Source of the DNA: Mesorhizobium tamadayense | Lineage (GTDB): Bacteria; Pseudomonadota; Alphaproteobacteria; Rhizobiales; Rhizobiaceae | DNA: 64,000 nucleotides | NCBI RefSeq assembly: GCF_003863365.1 | Contig: NZ_RQXT01000001.1 | Span: forward strand, 1-64,000 | Reading direction: 5' to 3' | In this document: in pieces, positions 8,411 to 17,193 of the stretch | How positions within the stretch are numbered: the stretch's first letter is position 1 | Layout: each line of letters opens with the position of its first letter | The notes under the pieces: generated by a model | Seen by the model: only the letters and a program-made list of their open reading frames with translations | What the model was told of the DNA's origin: nothing | Databases searched by the model: none | Position numbers and translations under genes: made by a program

Positions 8411-9226
8411 ATGAGACACATGAGACAACCTCTTCGCTGGCCCTGGCCCGATTTCGACGTCGATGACGTGCTCGCACCGGCAATTGCCGTGCGCGTCGAC
8501 GTCACCGAGACCAGGGCTGAGGTGGCCGAGCATTGGCATCGCAAAGGGCAACTCGTCTTCGCGCTTGGAGGCGGCGTCACCTGCCGCGTTCCCAGCGGGT
8601 TCTGGATGGTGCCGCCGCATTGCGGTGTTTGGATTCCGGGCGGCATGGAGCACAGCAACGTCGCGACCGCCAACGCGCGGATTTTCTTCGTCTACATCGA
8701 GCCGGGCGCGGCCGAACTGCCGGACCGGTGCTGCACGCTTTCGATGTCGCCGCTGCTGCGCGAGCTCATCATCGAACTGTCGGACTGCGCTCCGGACGAT
8801 GCGCGGAGCGGCTTCCTTGGAAGGATTCTGCTCGCCGAGCTGCCGCTTATGCCGGTTCAGCAATTGCACTTGCCGATTTCCGCTGAGCCGCGGCTACGGC
8901 GGATCGCCGAAGCGTTGGCCGAGGACCCCGCCGATCGCAGCACTTTGGCGCAATGGACAAACCGTGTCGCGCTCAGCGAGAGCAGTCTGGCGCGTCTCGT
9001 CGTGAAGGAGACCGGGCTGACTTTCGGCCGCTGGCGCCAGCAGCTGCATCTGATCGTCGCGCTAAGAGAACTGGCCTCGGGCGCCAGCGTGCAGCAGGTC
9101 TCGGTCGATCTCGGCTATGGATCCGTCACGGCCTTCATCACCATGTTCAAGAAGGCGCTGGGCAAGCCGCCTGCGAAATACCTCAACGACATCTCGCAAA
9201 ACGGCGGTTCCGCATTCGTGGCCTGA
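8411..9226 (+). CDS. AraC-family transcriptional regulator with cupin-like sensor domain
   Basis: A 271-residue regulator. Residues ~30-110 form a cupin-like region (EVAEHWHRKGQLVFALGGG, PPHCGVWIPGGMEH), which in this family binds a small ligand. Residues ~160-260 are the AraC double helix-turn-helix (ALSESSLARLVVKETGLTFG, SVQQVSVDLGYGSVTAFITM, FKKALGKPPAKYL). A second ATG lies nine bases downstream. It is divergent from the quinone-oxidoreductase gene and is the natural candidate for its regulator; inducer unknown. Confidence 0.9.
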   Translation: MRHMRQPLRWPWPDFDVDDVLAPAIAVRVDVTETRAEVAEHWHRKGQLVFALGGGVTCRVPSGFWMVPPHCGVWIPGGMEHSNVATANARIFFVYIEPGAAELPDRCCTLSMSPLLRELIIELSDCAPDDARSGFLGRILLAELPLMPVQQLHLPISAEPRLRRIAEALAEDPADRSTLAQWTNRVALSESSLARLVVKETGLTFGRWRQQLHLIVALRELASGASVQQVSVDLGYGSVTAFITMFKKALGKPPAKYLNDISQNGGSAFVA

Positions 9227-9316
9227 TACGCATCAACATGGCGGGCGCGGCGGGTTTGTGAGCACCACCTCGACGATGCCGCGCGCGATCTCGCGCTCGC
9301 CCATGATCTGTCCGGC

Positions 9317-9763
9317 TCAGGCCGCCTGGAGCAGCCTCTCGATCTCGAAGATGGTGTGGTTGGTCAACGTCTTCGATATCTCCGCCTTCACCTTGTCGCA
9401 GACCTCCTTGTGCAGCTTCTGGCGCATCTCGCCGAGCACCTGCGGCGGCGCGATCAGCACGACCTCGTCGAAGTCACCCCGATGCGCAAGCTTGTAGAGT
9501 CGCTCCGCGATAGTGTCGGCAAAGCGTTCCTTGCCGAGACGATGCCAGTCGGTATCTTCAACCGCGCTTCGGTGAACGGTGGGCCCGTCGCTGTAGCGGC
9601 CAGGCCTGTCGCTTCCCTGCTCGCGGGTGGCCGGATTCTCTTGCTCGATTTCCTGGACCACCTCCAGGTTCGGGAATCTGGTGTTGCCCTCGTTGCGAAG
9701 GAAAAGCGCCTTTTCACCGTCGGCCACGATGACCCATAGACCGTGTTTCAGCTTGATGCTCAT
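9317..9763 (-). CDS. Host attachment family protein
   Basis: A 148-residue protein of the family named 'host attachment protein' in rhizobia and Agrobacterium (a baeRF/eRF1-like fold). Recognised by the start (LKHGLWVIVADGEKALFLRN), the middle PGRYSDGPTVHRSAVEDTDW and the end LTNHTIFEIERLLQAA. The family name derives from attachment phenotypes, but the biochemical role is uncertain; distant relation to eRF1 suggests an RNA or ribosome-related activity. It has its own good ribosome binding site (AGGAGGAGC just upstream) and stands alone. Confidence 0.88.
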   Translation of the reverse strand: MSIKLKHGLWVIVADGEKALFLRNEGNTRFPNLEVVQEIEQENPATREQGSDRPGRYSDGPTVHRSAVEDTDWHRLGKERFADTIAERLYKLAHRGDFDEVVLIAPPQVLGEMRQKLHKEVCDKVKAEISKTLTNHTIFEIERLLQAA

Positions 9764-10189
9764 GGCGCTCCTCCTTTAGCTTCCGGCCTGTCGATCGGAC
9801 GTAAATGTGCAGCCTGACGGCAGGCATGGGTCGCTATCCAAACGTGCCGCGGAGCGCGATTGTTCCAGCCAATGATGGCTGCTCGATGGTTTCTTGCAGG
9901 GCGCATCGACAGCCCGTGCGGCGCGGCACGGCTTTAATCTACTAACTTAGTAGAAATTAGAAAAAAAAGTTTTGCCGCCTTGATCGGGCAGCGCTAAAAA
10001 TTACGCGAGATCAATGGGCGCTGGCGGGGTGCCTGGCCACCTCAGGCTGCGGCGTAGAATTTTTTTCTCCTGCCTTTCGCGGTCGCGAAAAAGCGATTGC
10101 CTGCCATCGAAGGATGCGCGAGTGCTTGCCTTCTGGTTTTTGCCGCGCCCGCATAAAACTGCCAGACTGTTCTCGTATTGTTTATCGCC
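9764..10189 (+). other. 426-base intergenic region upstream of the sulfur operon
   Basis: Non-coding region holding the divergent promoters of the host-attachment gene and cysG. It contains the palindrome at 9939-9953 followed by an A-rich tract (9954-9969). I see no riboswitch or RNA gene that I can name. Confidence 0.6.
9939..9953. promoter_or_regulatory. Candidate operator of the sulfur operon (CTACTAA-C-TTAGTAG)
   Basis: A perfect 15-base palindrome with 7-base arms, followed by AAATTAG and an A-tract, about 237 bases before the cysG start codon. Position and symmetry fit a dimeric regulator of assimilatory sulfate/sulfite reduction; the regulator is not identifiable here. It could equally control the divergent host-attachment gene, 176 bases away. 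Confidence 0.45.
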
Positions 10190-11644
10190 ATGTCGCCAGC
10201 CAATGCCAAGCTCAACGCCTTTCCCGTCTTCATGCGGGTCGACGGCGAAGCCGTGGCCATCGTCGGCAACGGCGAGGAGGCGCTGGCCAAGGCCAGGCTG
10301 CTTGCGCAGTCGAGCGCGGCGCTGCGCATCATTGCCGACAATGCCGACGCGGAGCTGCTTGCATTCATCGCAACCGCTGGCGCCGTCCATGTCGATGCCG
10401 CCTATGATGCCGCGCAGATCGAAGGCGCGGCCATGGTGTTCGCCGCCAGCGGCGACGAGGCGCTCGACCGCAGGGTCGCCGAAGACGCGCGCAGGCTGGG
10501 CATCCCGGTCAATGCCGTCGACCGTCCGGAGCTCTGCGATTTCTTCACCCCGGCGCTGGTCAACCGAGCGCCGGTCGCCATCGCCATCGGCACCGAGGGC
10601 GCTGGCCCGGTGCTCGCGCAGCTGCTGCGCGTGCGCATCGACCGCATGCTGTCGCCGTCACTCGGCCGGCTGGCCGCCTTGGCGGCTTCGTTCCGTGCCG
10701 CGGCTGAGCGGCTGCCGAAGGGCAATCGCCGTCGCCGCTTCTGGAACGATTTCTTCGCCGGCGCTCCGGCCAAGGCGGTTGAAGCTGGAGAATTTGCCAA
10801 GGCGCATTATGCAGCACTCGACCTACTGGCTTCCGGCGCGCCGGCGATGGGGCACATCGCGCTGGTCGGCGCCGGCCCCGGCGCGGAGGATCTTTTGACG
10901 CTGCGCGCCCACCGCCTGCTCATGGAAGCGGACGCGATCGTCTATGACGCGCTGGTGCCGGAGGCGATCGTCGCCATGGGCCGTCGCGACGGCGAGCGCC
11001 TGCCAGTCGGCAAGCGCAAGGGCTGCCATTCCAAGAGCCAGGAAGAGATCAACGCGCTGCTCATTGAACTCGGCAGCGCCGGCAAGCGCGTGGTGCGGCT
11101 GAAGTCCGGCGATCCGCTAGTGTTCGGCCGGGCCGGCGAGGAGATGGCCGCGCTCCGCGAAGCCGGCATCGCCTATGAGGTGGTCCCGGGCGTCACCGCC
11201 GCCTTCGCGGCCGCCGCCGATTTCGAATTGCCGCTGACGCTGCGTGGCGTTTCGTCCTCGATGGTGTTCACCACCGGGCACGATCTCAAGGGCAACTCGC
11301 TGCCCGACTGGGCGAAGCTTGCGATTTCTGGCGCCACCGTCGCCGTCTATATGGGCCGCTCGGTCGCGGCCGAGGTTGCCGGCCGGTTGATCGAAGCCGG
11401 ACTGTCGCCCGACACGGCGGTCGCCGTCGTCGAGAATGCCAGCCTCGGCAACCGCCGGCGGTTCCACGGCACGCTGGCCGACCTGCCGTCGCTGGAAGCG
11501 CGCGCCGACCTCACCGGCCCGGTGATGACCATCATCGGCGACGCGGTCGCCGGCGCCAATTTCGAACGATCAGAGCCGCTCGCGGCGCACAGGCAAGAAG
11601 AAGACGCGGCCAGCGCTGCGGCCGCCGACGGAGTTCAGCAATGA
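10190..11644 (+). CDS. cysG: Siroheme synthase (CysG: methyltransferase, oxidase and ferrochelatase)
   Basis: A 484-residue fusion that makes siroheme from uroporphyrinogen III, the cofactor of the sulfite reductase two genes downstream. Residues ~10-215 are the NAD-dependent precorrin-2 dehydrogenase/ferrochelatase part (AVAIVGNGEEALAKARLL at ~21). Residues ~221-460 are the uroporphyrinogen methyltransferase (GHIALVGAGPGAEDLLTLRA, RLKSGDPLVFGRAGEE, VVPGVTAAFAAAA, PVMTIIGD). The ATG at 10190 was preferred to a TTG at 10178. Its stop overlaps the next start (ATGA), so it is the first gene of a coupled operon. Confidence 0.95.
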   Translation: MSPANAKLNAFPVFMRVDGEAVAIVGNGEEALAKARLLAQSSAALRIIADNADAELLAFIATAGAVHVDAAYDAAQIEGAAMVFAASGDEALDRRVAEDARRLGIPVNAVDRPELCDFFTPALVNRAPVAIAIGTEGAGPVLAQLLRVRIDRMLSPSLGRLAALAASFRAAAERLPKGNRRRRFWNDFFAGAPAKAVEAGEFAKAHYAALDLLASGAPAMGHIALVGAGPGAEDLLTLRAHRLLMEADAIVYDALVPEAIVAMGRRDGERLPVGKRKGCHSKSQEEINALLIELGSAGKRVVRLKSGDPLVFGRAGEEMAALREAGIAYEVVPGVTAAFAAAADFELPLTLRGVSSSMVFTTGHDLKGNSLPDWAKLAISGATVAVYMGRSVAAEVAGRLIEAGLSPDTAVAVVENASLGNRRRFHGTLADLPSLEARADLTGPVMTIIGDAVAGANFERSEPLAAHRQEEDAASAAAADGVQQ

Positions 11645-11946
11645 AGGTTCTGACCGCGAACAGGCTCTCCGACGGCATCGCCGTCTGGTACGCCGATGGC
11701 GGCTGGGCGGAAACCGTCGGCCATGCCGACATCGCCCATGACAAGGCGGCGGAGGACCGGCTGGAAGCGATCGGCGCCGCGGCCTATGCCAACAACGAGG
11801 TTGTCGACGTCAACCTGATCGACGTCACCGTGGTCGACGGGTTGGTGGAGCCGGTGCGGCTACGCGAGAAGATTCGCGCCGCCGGCCCCACCATCCGCAC
11901 CGACATCGGCAAGCAGGCGAGCCCGGAATCCGCCCGCGCGGCATAG
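11641..11946 (+). CDS. DUF2849 domain protein of the sulfur operon
   Basis: A 101-residue protein that begins inside the cysG stop codon (ATGA at 11641-11644). The start, MKVLTANRLSDGIAVWYADG, and the repeated 'NNEVVDVNLIDVTVVDG' pattern mark the DUF2849 family, found almost only between cysG and the sulfite reductase gene in alphaproteobacteria. No cysteines or other catalytic signature are seen. A role in sulfite reductase function or assembly is inferred from the constant neighbourhood. Confidence 0.88.
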   Translation: MKVLTANRLSDGIAVWYADGGWAETVGHADIAHDKAAEDRLEAIGAAAYANNEVVDVNLIDVTVVDGLVEPVRLREKIRAAGPTIRTDIGKQASPESARAA

Positions 11947-11988
11947 AACACAGGAAAGAGCGGGCGGACGCGCCCTGAAAGACGAAGC

Positions 11989-13659
11989 ATGTACCGTTAC
12001 GACGAGTTCGACCACGATTTCGTGAAGGCCCGTGTCGCCGAGTTCAGCGACCAGGTGCAGCGCCGGCTTGCCGGCGAGATCACCGAGGACCAGTTCCGGC
12101 CGCTCAGGCTGATGAACGGCGTCTATCTGCAATTGCATGCCTATATGCTGCGCATCGCCGTGCCCTACGGCACGCTGAACAGCAGGCAGTTGCGCATGCT
12201 CGGCCACATCGCGCGCAAATACGACAAGGGTTACGGTCATTTCACCACGCGCCAGAACATCCAGTTCAACTGGCCGGCGCTATCCGACATCCCGGCCATC
12301 CTGGCCGATCTCGCCAGCGTCGAGATGCACGCCATCCAGACCAGCGGCAACTGCATTCGCAACGTCACAGCCGACCATTTCGCGGGTGCCGCCGCCGACG
12401 AGGTCGCCGATCCGCGCCCTTATGCCGAAATCCTGCGCCAGTGGTCGTCGGTGCATCCGGAGTTCTCGTACCTGCCGCGCAAGTTCAAGATCGCCGTGAC
12501 CGGCGCCGAGCGCGACCGCGCCGCCATCCAGACGCACGATATCGGCCTGCATCTGAAGAAGAACGCTGCCGGCGAGCTGGGCTTCGCAGTCTATGTCGGC
12601 GGCGGCCAGGGTCGCACGCCGATGGTCGCCAAGAAGATCCGCGACTTCCTGTCGGAGGCGGACCTTCTGTCCTACTGCACGGCGATCCTGCGCGTGTACA
12701 ACCTCTATGGCCGCCGCGACAACAAGTTCAAGGCGCGCATCAAGATCCTGGTTCACGAGACCGGCGTCGAGGAGATCACGCGCCAAGTCGAAGCCGAGTG
12801 GCAGGAGCTGAAGGACGCCGAGCTGAAGCTGCCGGAAGCCGACATCCAGGCGATCAATGCCTATTTCGCGCCGCCGGCGCTGCCCGACCGGCCTGAGGGC
12901 GATGCGGCGGTGAAGCAGGCGCGGCTCGATTCCAAAAGTTTCTCGGAATGGCTCGACCAGAACGTCGTGACCCATCGCCATCCCGACTATGCGGCGGTGA
13001 CCATCTCGCTCAAGGGCATCGGCGAGGTGCCTGGCGACGCCACCGACAGCCAGATGGAGGCGGTCGCCGACATCGCCGAGAAATACGCCTTCGACGAGCT
13101 GCGCGTCAGTCACGAGCAGAACCTGATCCTGCCGCATGTGGCGCGCGCCGACCTCAAGGCGATCTACGACGCGCTGGTCGATATCGGGCTGGCGACGGCC
13201 AATTCCAACCTGATCAGCGACATCATCTCTTGCCCGGGCCTCGACTATTGCGCGCTGGCCACGGCGCGCTCCATTCCCGTGGCGCAGGAAATCTCGCGCC
13301 GTTTCGCCTCGCTGGAGCGGCAACGCGAGATCGGAGAATTGAAGCTCAAGATCTCCGGCTGCATCAACGCCTGCGGCCACCATCATGTCGGCCATATCGG
13401 TATCCTCGGTGTCGAGAAGAAGGGCACCGAGCTCTACCAGGTGACGCTCGGCGGCTCGGCCGACGAGAACACGTCTGTCGGCGAGATCATCGGCCGCGGC
13501 TTCTCCTCGGAAGAGATCACCGACGCCATCGAGCAGATCATCGAGACCTATCTCGGCCTTCGGCTCAATCCCGATGAACGTTTTATCGACGCCTACCGCC
13601 GAGTCGGTCCCGCGCCGTTCAAGGAGGCGCTCTATGCTAGCGAAACCAAGGCCGCTTGA
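11989..13659 (+). CDS. cysI: Sulfite/nitrite reductase, siroheme-[4Fe-4S] hemoprotein
   Basis: A 556-residue cytosolic reductase with two ferredoxin-like halves and siroheme/iron-sulfur motifs. The cluster ligands are visible as Cys415-x5-Cys421 (CPGLDYC) and Cys458-x3-Cys462 (CINAC) followed by GHHHVGHIG. The family covers sulfite and nitrite reductases; the surrounding cysG, cysH, DUF2849 and DUF934 genes argue for sulfite to sulfide. There is no CysJ-type flavoprotein in the window, so electrons probably come from ferredoxin or another donor. Begins 42 bases after DUF2849 and overlaps cysH by 26 bases. Confidence 0.93.
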   Translation: MYRYDEFDHDFVKARVAEFSDQVQRRLAGEITEDQFRPLRLMNGVYLQLHAYMLRIAVPYGTLNSRQLRMLGHIARKYDKGYGHFTTRQNIQFNWPALSDIPAILADLASVEMHAIQTSGNCIRNVTADHFAGAAADEVADPRPYAEILRQWSSVHPEFSYLPRKFKIAVTGAERDRAAIQTHDIGLHLKKNAAGELGFAVYVGGGQGRTPMVAKKIRDFLSEADLLSYCTAILRVYNLYGRRDNKFKARIKILVHETGVEEITRQVEAEWQELKDAELKLPEADIQAINAYFAPPALPDRPEGDAAVKQARLDSKSFSEWLDQNVVTHRHPDYAAVTISLKGIGEVPGDATDSQMEAVADIAEKYAFDELRVSHEQNLILPHVARADLKAIYDALVDIGLATANSNLISDIISCPGLDYCALATARSIPVAQEISRRFASLERQREIGELKLKISGCINACGHHHVGHIGILGVEKKGTELYQVTLGGSADENTSVGEIIGRGFSSEEITDAIEQIIETYLGLRLNPDERFIDAYRRVGPAPFKEALYASETKAA

Positions 13660-14398
13660 CCGCACCGGCGGCGTCGAGGCCGGCATTGCCGCGGAAGCGG
13701 CGGGGCTCGACGCGCTGCTCGGCCATCTGAAGCCGATCGAGATCATAGAGCGCTCGGCGCGCGAATTCTTCCGCGGCGAGATCGCCGCCGTGTCGTCCTT
13801 CGGCGCGGATTCGGCGGTGCTCTTGCACATGATCGCCGAGGTCGACCGCTCGCTGCCGGTGATCTTCCTCGATACCGGCAAGCATTTCGAGGAGACGCTC
13901 GGCTATCGGGATGCGCTGGTCGCCGATTTCGGGCTGACCGACGTCAGGGTGATCAAGCCGGACGAGGCCGCGCTCGATCGCGTAGACCCGACCGGCAGGC
14001 TGCACGAGACGGACACCGACTCCTGCTGCAACGTGCGCAAGGTGGAGCCGCTGGCGCGCGGCGTCGAGCCGTTCCGCGCCTGGTTCACCGGCCGCAAACG
14101 CTTCCAGGCCTCGACGCGCGCAGCACTTCCCGTCTTCGAGGCAGTCGGCTCGCGCATTCGCATCAACCCGCTGGCGCGCTGGACGACATCGGACCAGGCC
14201 GACTACATGCGCGCGCACGCGCTGCGCGAGAACCCGCTGGTCGCCTATGGCTATCTCTCGATCGGTTGCTTCCCGTGCACGCAACCGGTACAGCCGGGCG
14301 AGGATGCGCGCAGCGGCCGTTGGGCGGGACACGCCAAGACCGAGTGCGGCATCCACCTGTCGGGGCTGGAGAAGTCGCTGACCGACGCTTCGCTTTAG
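13634..14398 (+). CDS. cysH: Adenylyl-sulfate (APS-type) reductase
   Basis: A 254-residue phosphoadenylyl/adenylyl-sulfate reductase making sulfite. The ATG at 13634 follows an excellent AAGGAGG; an upstream ATG at 13574 would reach deep into cysI. SSFGADSA at ~54-61 is the nucleotide loop. Cysteine pairs Cys131-Cys132 and Cys212-x2-Cys215 are the ligands for a [4Fe-4S] cluster, and Cys238 in KTECGIH is the catalytic residue. Having both pairs is characteristic of the APS-reducing type rather than the cluster-less PAPS enzyme. Overlaps cysI, supporting one transcript. Confidence 0.93.
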   Translation: MLAKPRPLDRTGGVEAGIAAEAAGLDALLGHLKPIEIIERSAREFFRGEIAAVSSFGADSAVLLHMIAEVDRSLPVIFLDTGKHFEETLGYRDALVADFGLTDVRVIKPDEAALDRVDPTGRLHETDTDSCCNVRKVEPLARGVEPFRAWFTGRKRFQASTRAALPVFEAVGSRIRINPLARWTTSDQADYMRAHALRENPLVAYGYLSIGCFPCTQPVQPGEDARSGRWAGHAKTECGIHLSGLEKSLTDASL

Positions 14399-14409
14399 GA
14401 TATGCCGAT

Positions 14410-14515
14410 ATTCAGGTGATGCCGGCCTGCGAACGGCGGCTTCCTGCGCTTCCGGTGCTTACGTACTTCAAGTACGCTCCGGTTCTCGGAAGCCACCATT
14501 CGGCCTGACCTGAAT
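14410..14515. repeat. RIME-like mosaic palindromic repeat within the sulfur operon
   Basis: A 106-base nested inverted repeat: outer arms ATTCAGGT (14410-14417) and ACCTGAAT (14508-14515), middle arms GGCTTCC (14438-14444) and GGAAGCC (14488-14494), inner arms GTACTT and AAGTAC around one base (14463-14475). It resembles the rhizobial intergenic mosaic elements known from Rhizobium and Brucella relatives. It separates cysH from the DUF934 gene and would form a strong RNA stem in the transcript. Confidence 0.8.
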
Positions 14516-14553
14516 CTCGACATACCCTTGGATTTTGGGCTTTAGGAATTTTG

Positions 14554-15087
14554 ATGACTGAATTGACGACGTCAGGGACCCGCCTCTGGACCCCGAAGGG
14601 TTTCCGCGAGGATGAGTGGACCCACGCCGAGAGTGCCGAGGCGCTTGCCGGCAATGGCCGCTTCATCCTGCCGCTGCAAGCCTTCCTCGGGCTCGAGAAC
14701 GAGGTCCGTAAGTCGGCCAAGGAGCGCATCGGCGTGCTCTTGCAGCCCGGTGACGAGCTCGACAAGATCGTCGGCCTGCTCGACCAGCTGTCGCTGGTGG
14801 CGCTCGCTTTTCCCGCATTCAACGACGGCCGCTCCTTTTCCAAGGGCGAATTGCTGCGCACCCGGCACCATTTCACCGGCGCGGTTCGCGCCACGGGACA
14901 GGTGCTTGTCGACCAGCTGCCGCATATGCTGCGGCTCGGTTTCGACGAGTTCGAGGTCTCCAATCCAGTGCTGTTGAAGCGGCTGGAAGAAGGACGCACC
15001 GGCGGGCTGCCGGTCTACTACCAGCCGGCCGTGGAACCCGAGGCCAAGGGCCCGAAATATTCCTGGCGGCGCAAGCGCCCCGGCTGA
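14554..15087 (+). CDS. DUF934 domain protein of the sulfur operon
   Basis: A 177-residue protein of the DUF934 family, recognised by FNDGRSFSKGELLRTRHHF (mostly as FNDGRSFSKG then LRTRHHFTG) and DQLPHMLRLGFDEFEV. In proteobacteria it is consistently linked to cysI/cysH and is thought to be an accessory factor in sulfite reduction, though without a proven reaction. I started at the ATG at 14554 rather than the adjacent TTG. It is separated from cysH by the palindromic repeat, so its expression could be reduced or uncoupled. Confidence 0.88.
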   Translation: MTELTTSGTRLWTPKGFREDEWTHAESAEALAGNGRFILPLQAFLGLENEVRKSAKERIGVLLQPGDELDKIVGLLDQLSLVALAFPAFNDGRSFSKGELLRTRHHFTGAVRATGQVLVDQLPHMLRLGFDEFEVSNPVLLKRLEEGRTGGLPVYYQPAVEPEAKGPKYSWRRKRPG

Positions 15088-15341
15088 GCCGCTCAACTCC
15101 ACTGACGCAGCCGAAAGGCATTCGTCCTTATCGGAAACGAAACGGGCCTGCAGCTTTGGTCTGACCAGGAAACTCGTTTTCGACGGCCAGGCGGCGGTCA
15201 GATTTGCTCCCCAGGTGCCCTTTGCAGCGATCTGGTCGGACCACATATGCGGTTTGCGCTTCCCCTCTTGCCGTCCTGCCTTTAGGATAGGGGCTATTAT
15301 TTCGCAGTCCGACATAATGGCCAGCAAAGGGAGGAACCGGC

Positions 15342-15962
15342 ATGGCAGGCAAGAAGATATTGATGCTCGTTGGCGAGTTCAGCGAGGAATACGAGATTTT
15401 CGTCTTTGAGCAGGCCATGCATGCGGTCGGCCACACCGTGCACGTCGTCTGCCCCGACAAGAAGGCCGGCGACGTGCTCAAGACCTCGCTGCACGACTTC
15501 GAGGGACATCAGACCTATACCGAAAAGCTCGGCCACGACTACATCCTCAACAAGACCTTCGCCGAGGTGAATCCGGCGGACTACGACGCGGTCTACGCGG
15601 CCGGCGGGCGCGGGCCGGAATATATCCGTATCGACAAGCGCGTGCAGGCGCTGGTCAGGCATTTCCACGAGACCGGCAAGCCGATCTTCACCATCTGCCA
15701 CGGCGTGCAGATCCTGATCGCCGTCGACGGCGTGGTGCGCGGCAGGGAGGTCGCGGCGCTGCATTATTGCGAACCCGAGGTGACGCTTGCCGGCGGCACT
15801 TATATCGACGTTGCGCCGACCGGCGCGCATGTCGACGGCAATCTGGTGTCGGCAAAGGGATGGCCCGGCCTTGCCGCCTTCATGGGGGAGTGCCTGAGGG
15901 TGCTCGGCACCGAGATCCGCCATGGCGAAGCGCTTATGCGCGACGAGCGGAAAGCAGCCTGA
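15342..15962 (+). CDS. DJ-1/PfpI family glutamine-amidotransferase-like protein
   Basis: A 206-residue protein of the DJ-1/PfpI superfamily. The nucleophile elbow is ICHGVQIL with Cys119, and the conserved acidic residue before it is Glu12 in VGEFSEEYEIF; AAGGRGPEYIR around 86-96 is the oxyanion loop. Members act as glyoxalases, deglycases or stress chaperones, and some as proteases; which applies is not decidable here. It stands alone with an upstream AGGGAGGAAC ribosome binding site. Confidence 0.88.
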   Translation: MAGKKILMLVGEFSEEYEIFVFEQAMHAVGHTVHVVCPDKKAGDVLKTSLHDFEGHQTYTEKLGHDYILNKTFAEVNPADYDAVYAAGGRGPEYIRIDKRVQALVRHFHETGKPIFTICHGVQILIAVDGVVRGREVAALHYCEPEVTLAGGTYIDVAPTGAHVDGNLVSAKGWPGLAAFMGECLRVLGTEIRHGEALMRDERKAA

Positions 15963-16083
15963 ACTGTCCTTGAACAAGCCGCCGCACCCTGGGTGCGACG
16001 GCTATTCTTCAAGCAAGCTCCATCGCATCGGTCGCTGCAAGTTGCTTTAAGCCCTATGCCCGATCCGCGACTGTCGATTGATT

Positions 16084-17106
16084 TTAGGTCGCCATCCGCG
16101 CTTCGCGGAACGATATCAGCTTGCTGCGATTTTCGTCCCACAGCGCCAGCTTAACGCAACGCAGGCTGTCGAGAAGCGTGACACGGCCGATACGGCGCAG
16201 CTCCGGATAGTCGCGCAGCACTTCCGGAAGCCGGTAGCACGGCACCTTGGCGGAGAGATGGTGGACGTGGTGGACGCCGATATTGCCGGTGAACCAGTTC
16301 AGCAGCGGCGGCAGGTCGTAATAGGACGATCCATGCAACGCGGCATGCTGGAATTCCCACTCGGTATCGTTTGCCCACTCCGTCTCCTCGAACTGGTGCT
16401 GGACATAGAACAGCCAGACACCAGCCGAACCGGCGAGGATGACGATCGGCAAGTGGACGACCAGGAACGCGCCGAGGCCGACGAACCAGATAAGCGCCGC
16501 GGCGCCGAGTGCAATGGCGAGATTGGTGGCCATGGACGACACCCAGGGCGTGAGGCCGCCCCGCATCATGCCGAGCGGCAGCCTCTGCTCGAAAATGAAG
16601 ATCCATGTCGGGCCGAGCCCGAACATGACCAAAGGGTGGCGATAAAGACGATAGGCAAGGCGGCCACGCCAAGGCATTTGCCGGTATTCGGCGACGGTCA
16701 GCGTCGTGATGTCGCCCGTGCCGCGCTGGTCTAGATTGCCGGCGCTGGCGTGATGGGTGGCGTGGGCTCGCCGCCAGCAATCATAAGGTGTCAGCGTCAA
16801 CACGCCGAGGGCGCGGCCGATCCAGTCGTCGGCATAGCGATTGGCGAAGAAAGAGCCGTGGCCGCAATCATGCTGGATCATGAAAATCCGCACAAGAAAG
16901 CCGGCCGCCGGAACGATGAGGATCAAACCCCACCAATGGCCGTAGGAATAGGCGGCCGAAGATAACGCCCAGAGCGTGACGAAAGGGATGAGGGTGATAG
17001 CGAGTTCGATGGCACTGCGGCGCCGGTCAGGTTTCTTGTAACGTGCCAGGATCTTCAACCAGGCGCGCTTGCTGTTGGCCGCCGTCTCGGGGGAAATCAT
17101 GTTCAT
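16084..17106 (-). CDS. Membrane fatty acid desaturase
   Basis: A 340-residue integral membrane di-iron desaturase. The three histidine boxes are HDCGH (79-83), HATHH (115-119) and HHVHH (279-283), which ligate the metal centre. Hydrophobic segments lie around 33-75 and 190-236. Enzymes of this group introduce double bonds into acyl chains of membrane lipids; regiospecificity cannot be read from sequence. A second in-frame ATG is two codons in. Transcribed alone. Confidence 0.92.
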   Translation of the reverse strand: MNMISPETAANSKRAWLKILARYKKPDRRRSAIELAITLIPFVTLWALSSAAYSYGHWWGLILIVPAAGFLVRIFMIQHDCGHGSFFANRYADDWIGRALGVLTLTPYDCWRRAHATHHASAGNLDQRGTGDITTLTVAEYRQMPWRGRLAYRLYRHPLVMFGLGPTWIFIFEQRLPLGMMRGGLTPWVSSMATNLAIALGAAALIWFVGLGAFLVVHLPIVILAGSAGVWLFYVQHQFEETEWANDTEWEFQHAALHGSSYYDLPPLLNWFTGNIGVHHVHHLSAKVPCYRLPEVLRDYPELRRIGRVTLLDSLRCVKLALWDENRSKLISFREARMAT

Positions 17107-17193
17107 CAGGAACCATAGGCAGAGCGCCTCGCCGCCGCAAGGCGCGGTTCACGCAAAATTACTGCGCGTAATTGCCACGCCTCGGTTCGTGAT

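Noticed and set aside
12280..13881. Minus-strand open frame of ~533 codons opposite cysI
   Set aside because: Shadow of a clearly recognised reductase gene with cluster ligands on the plus strand.
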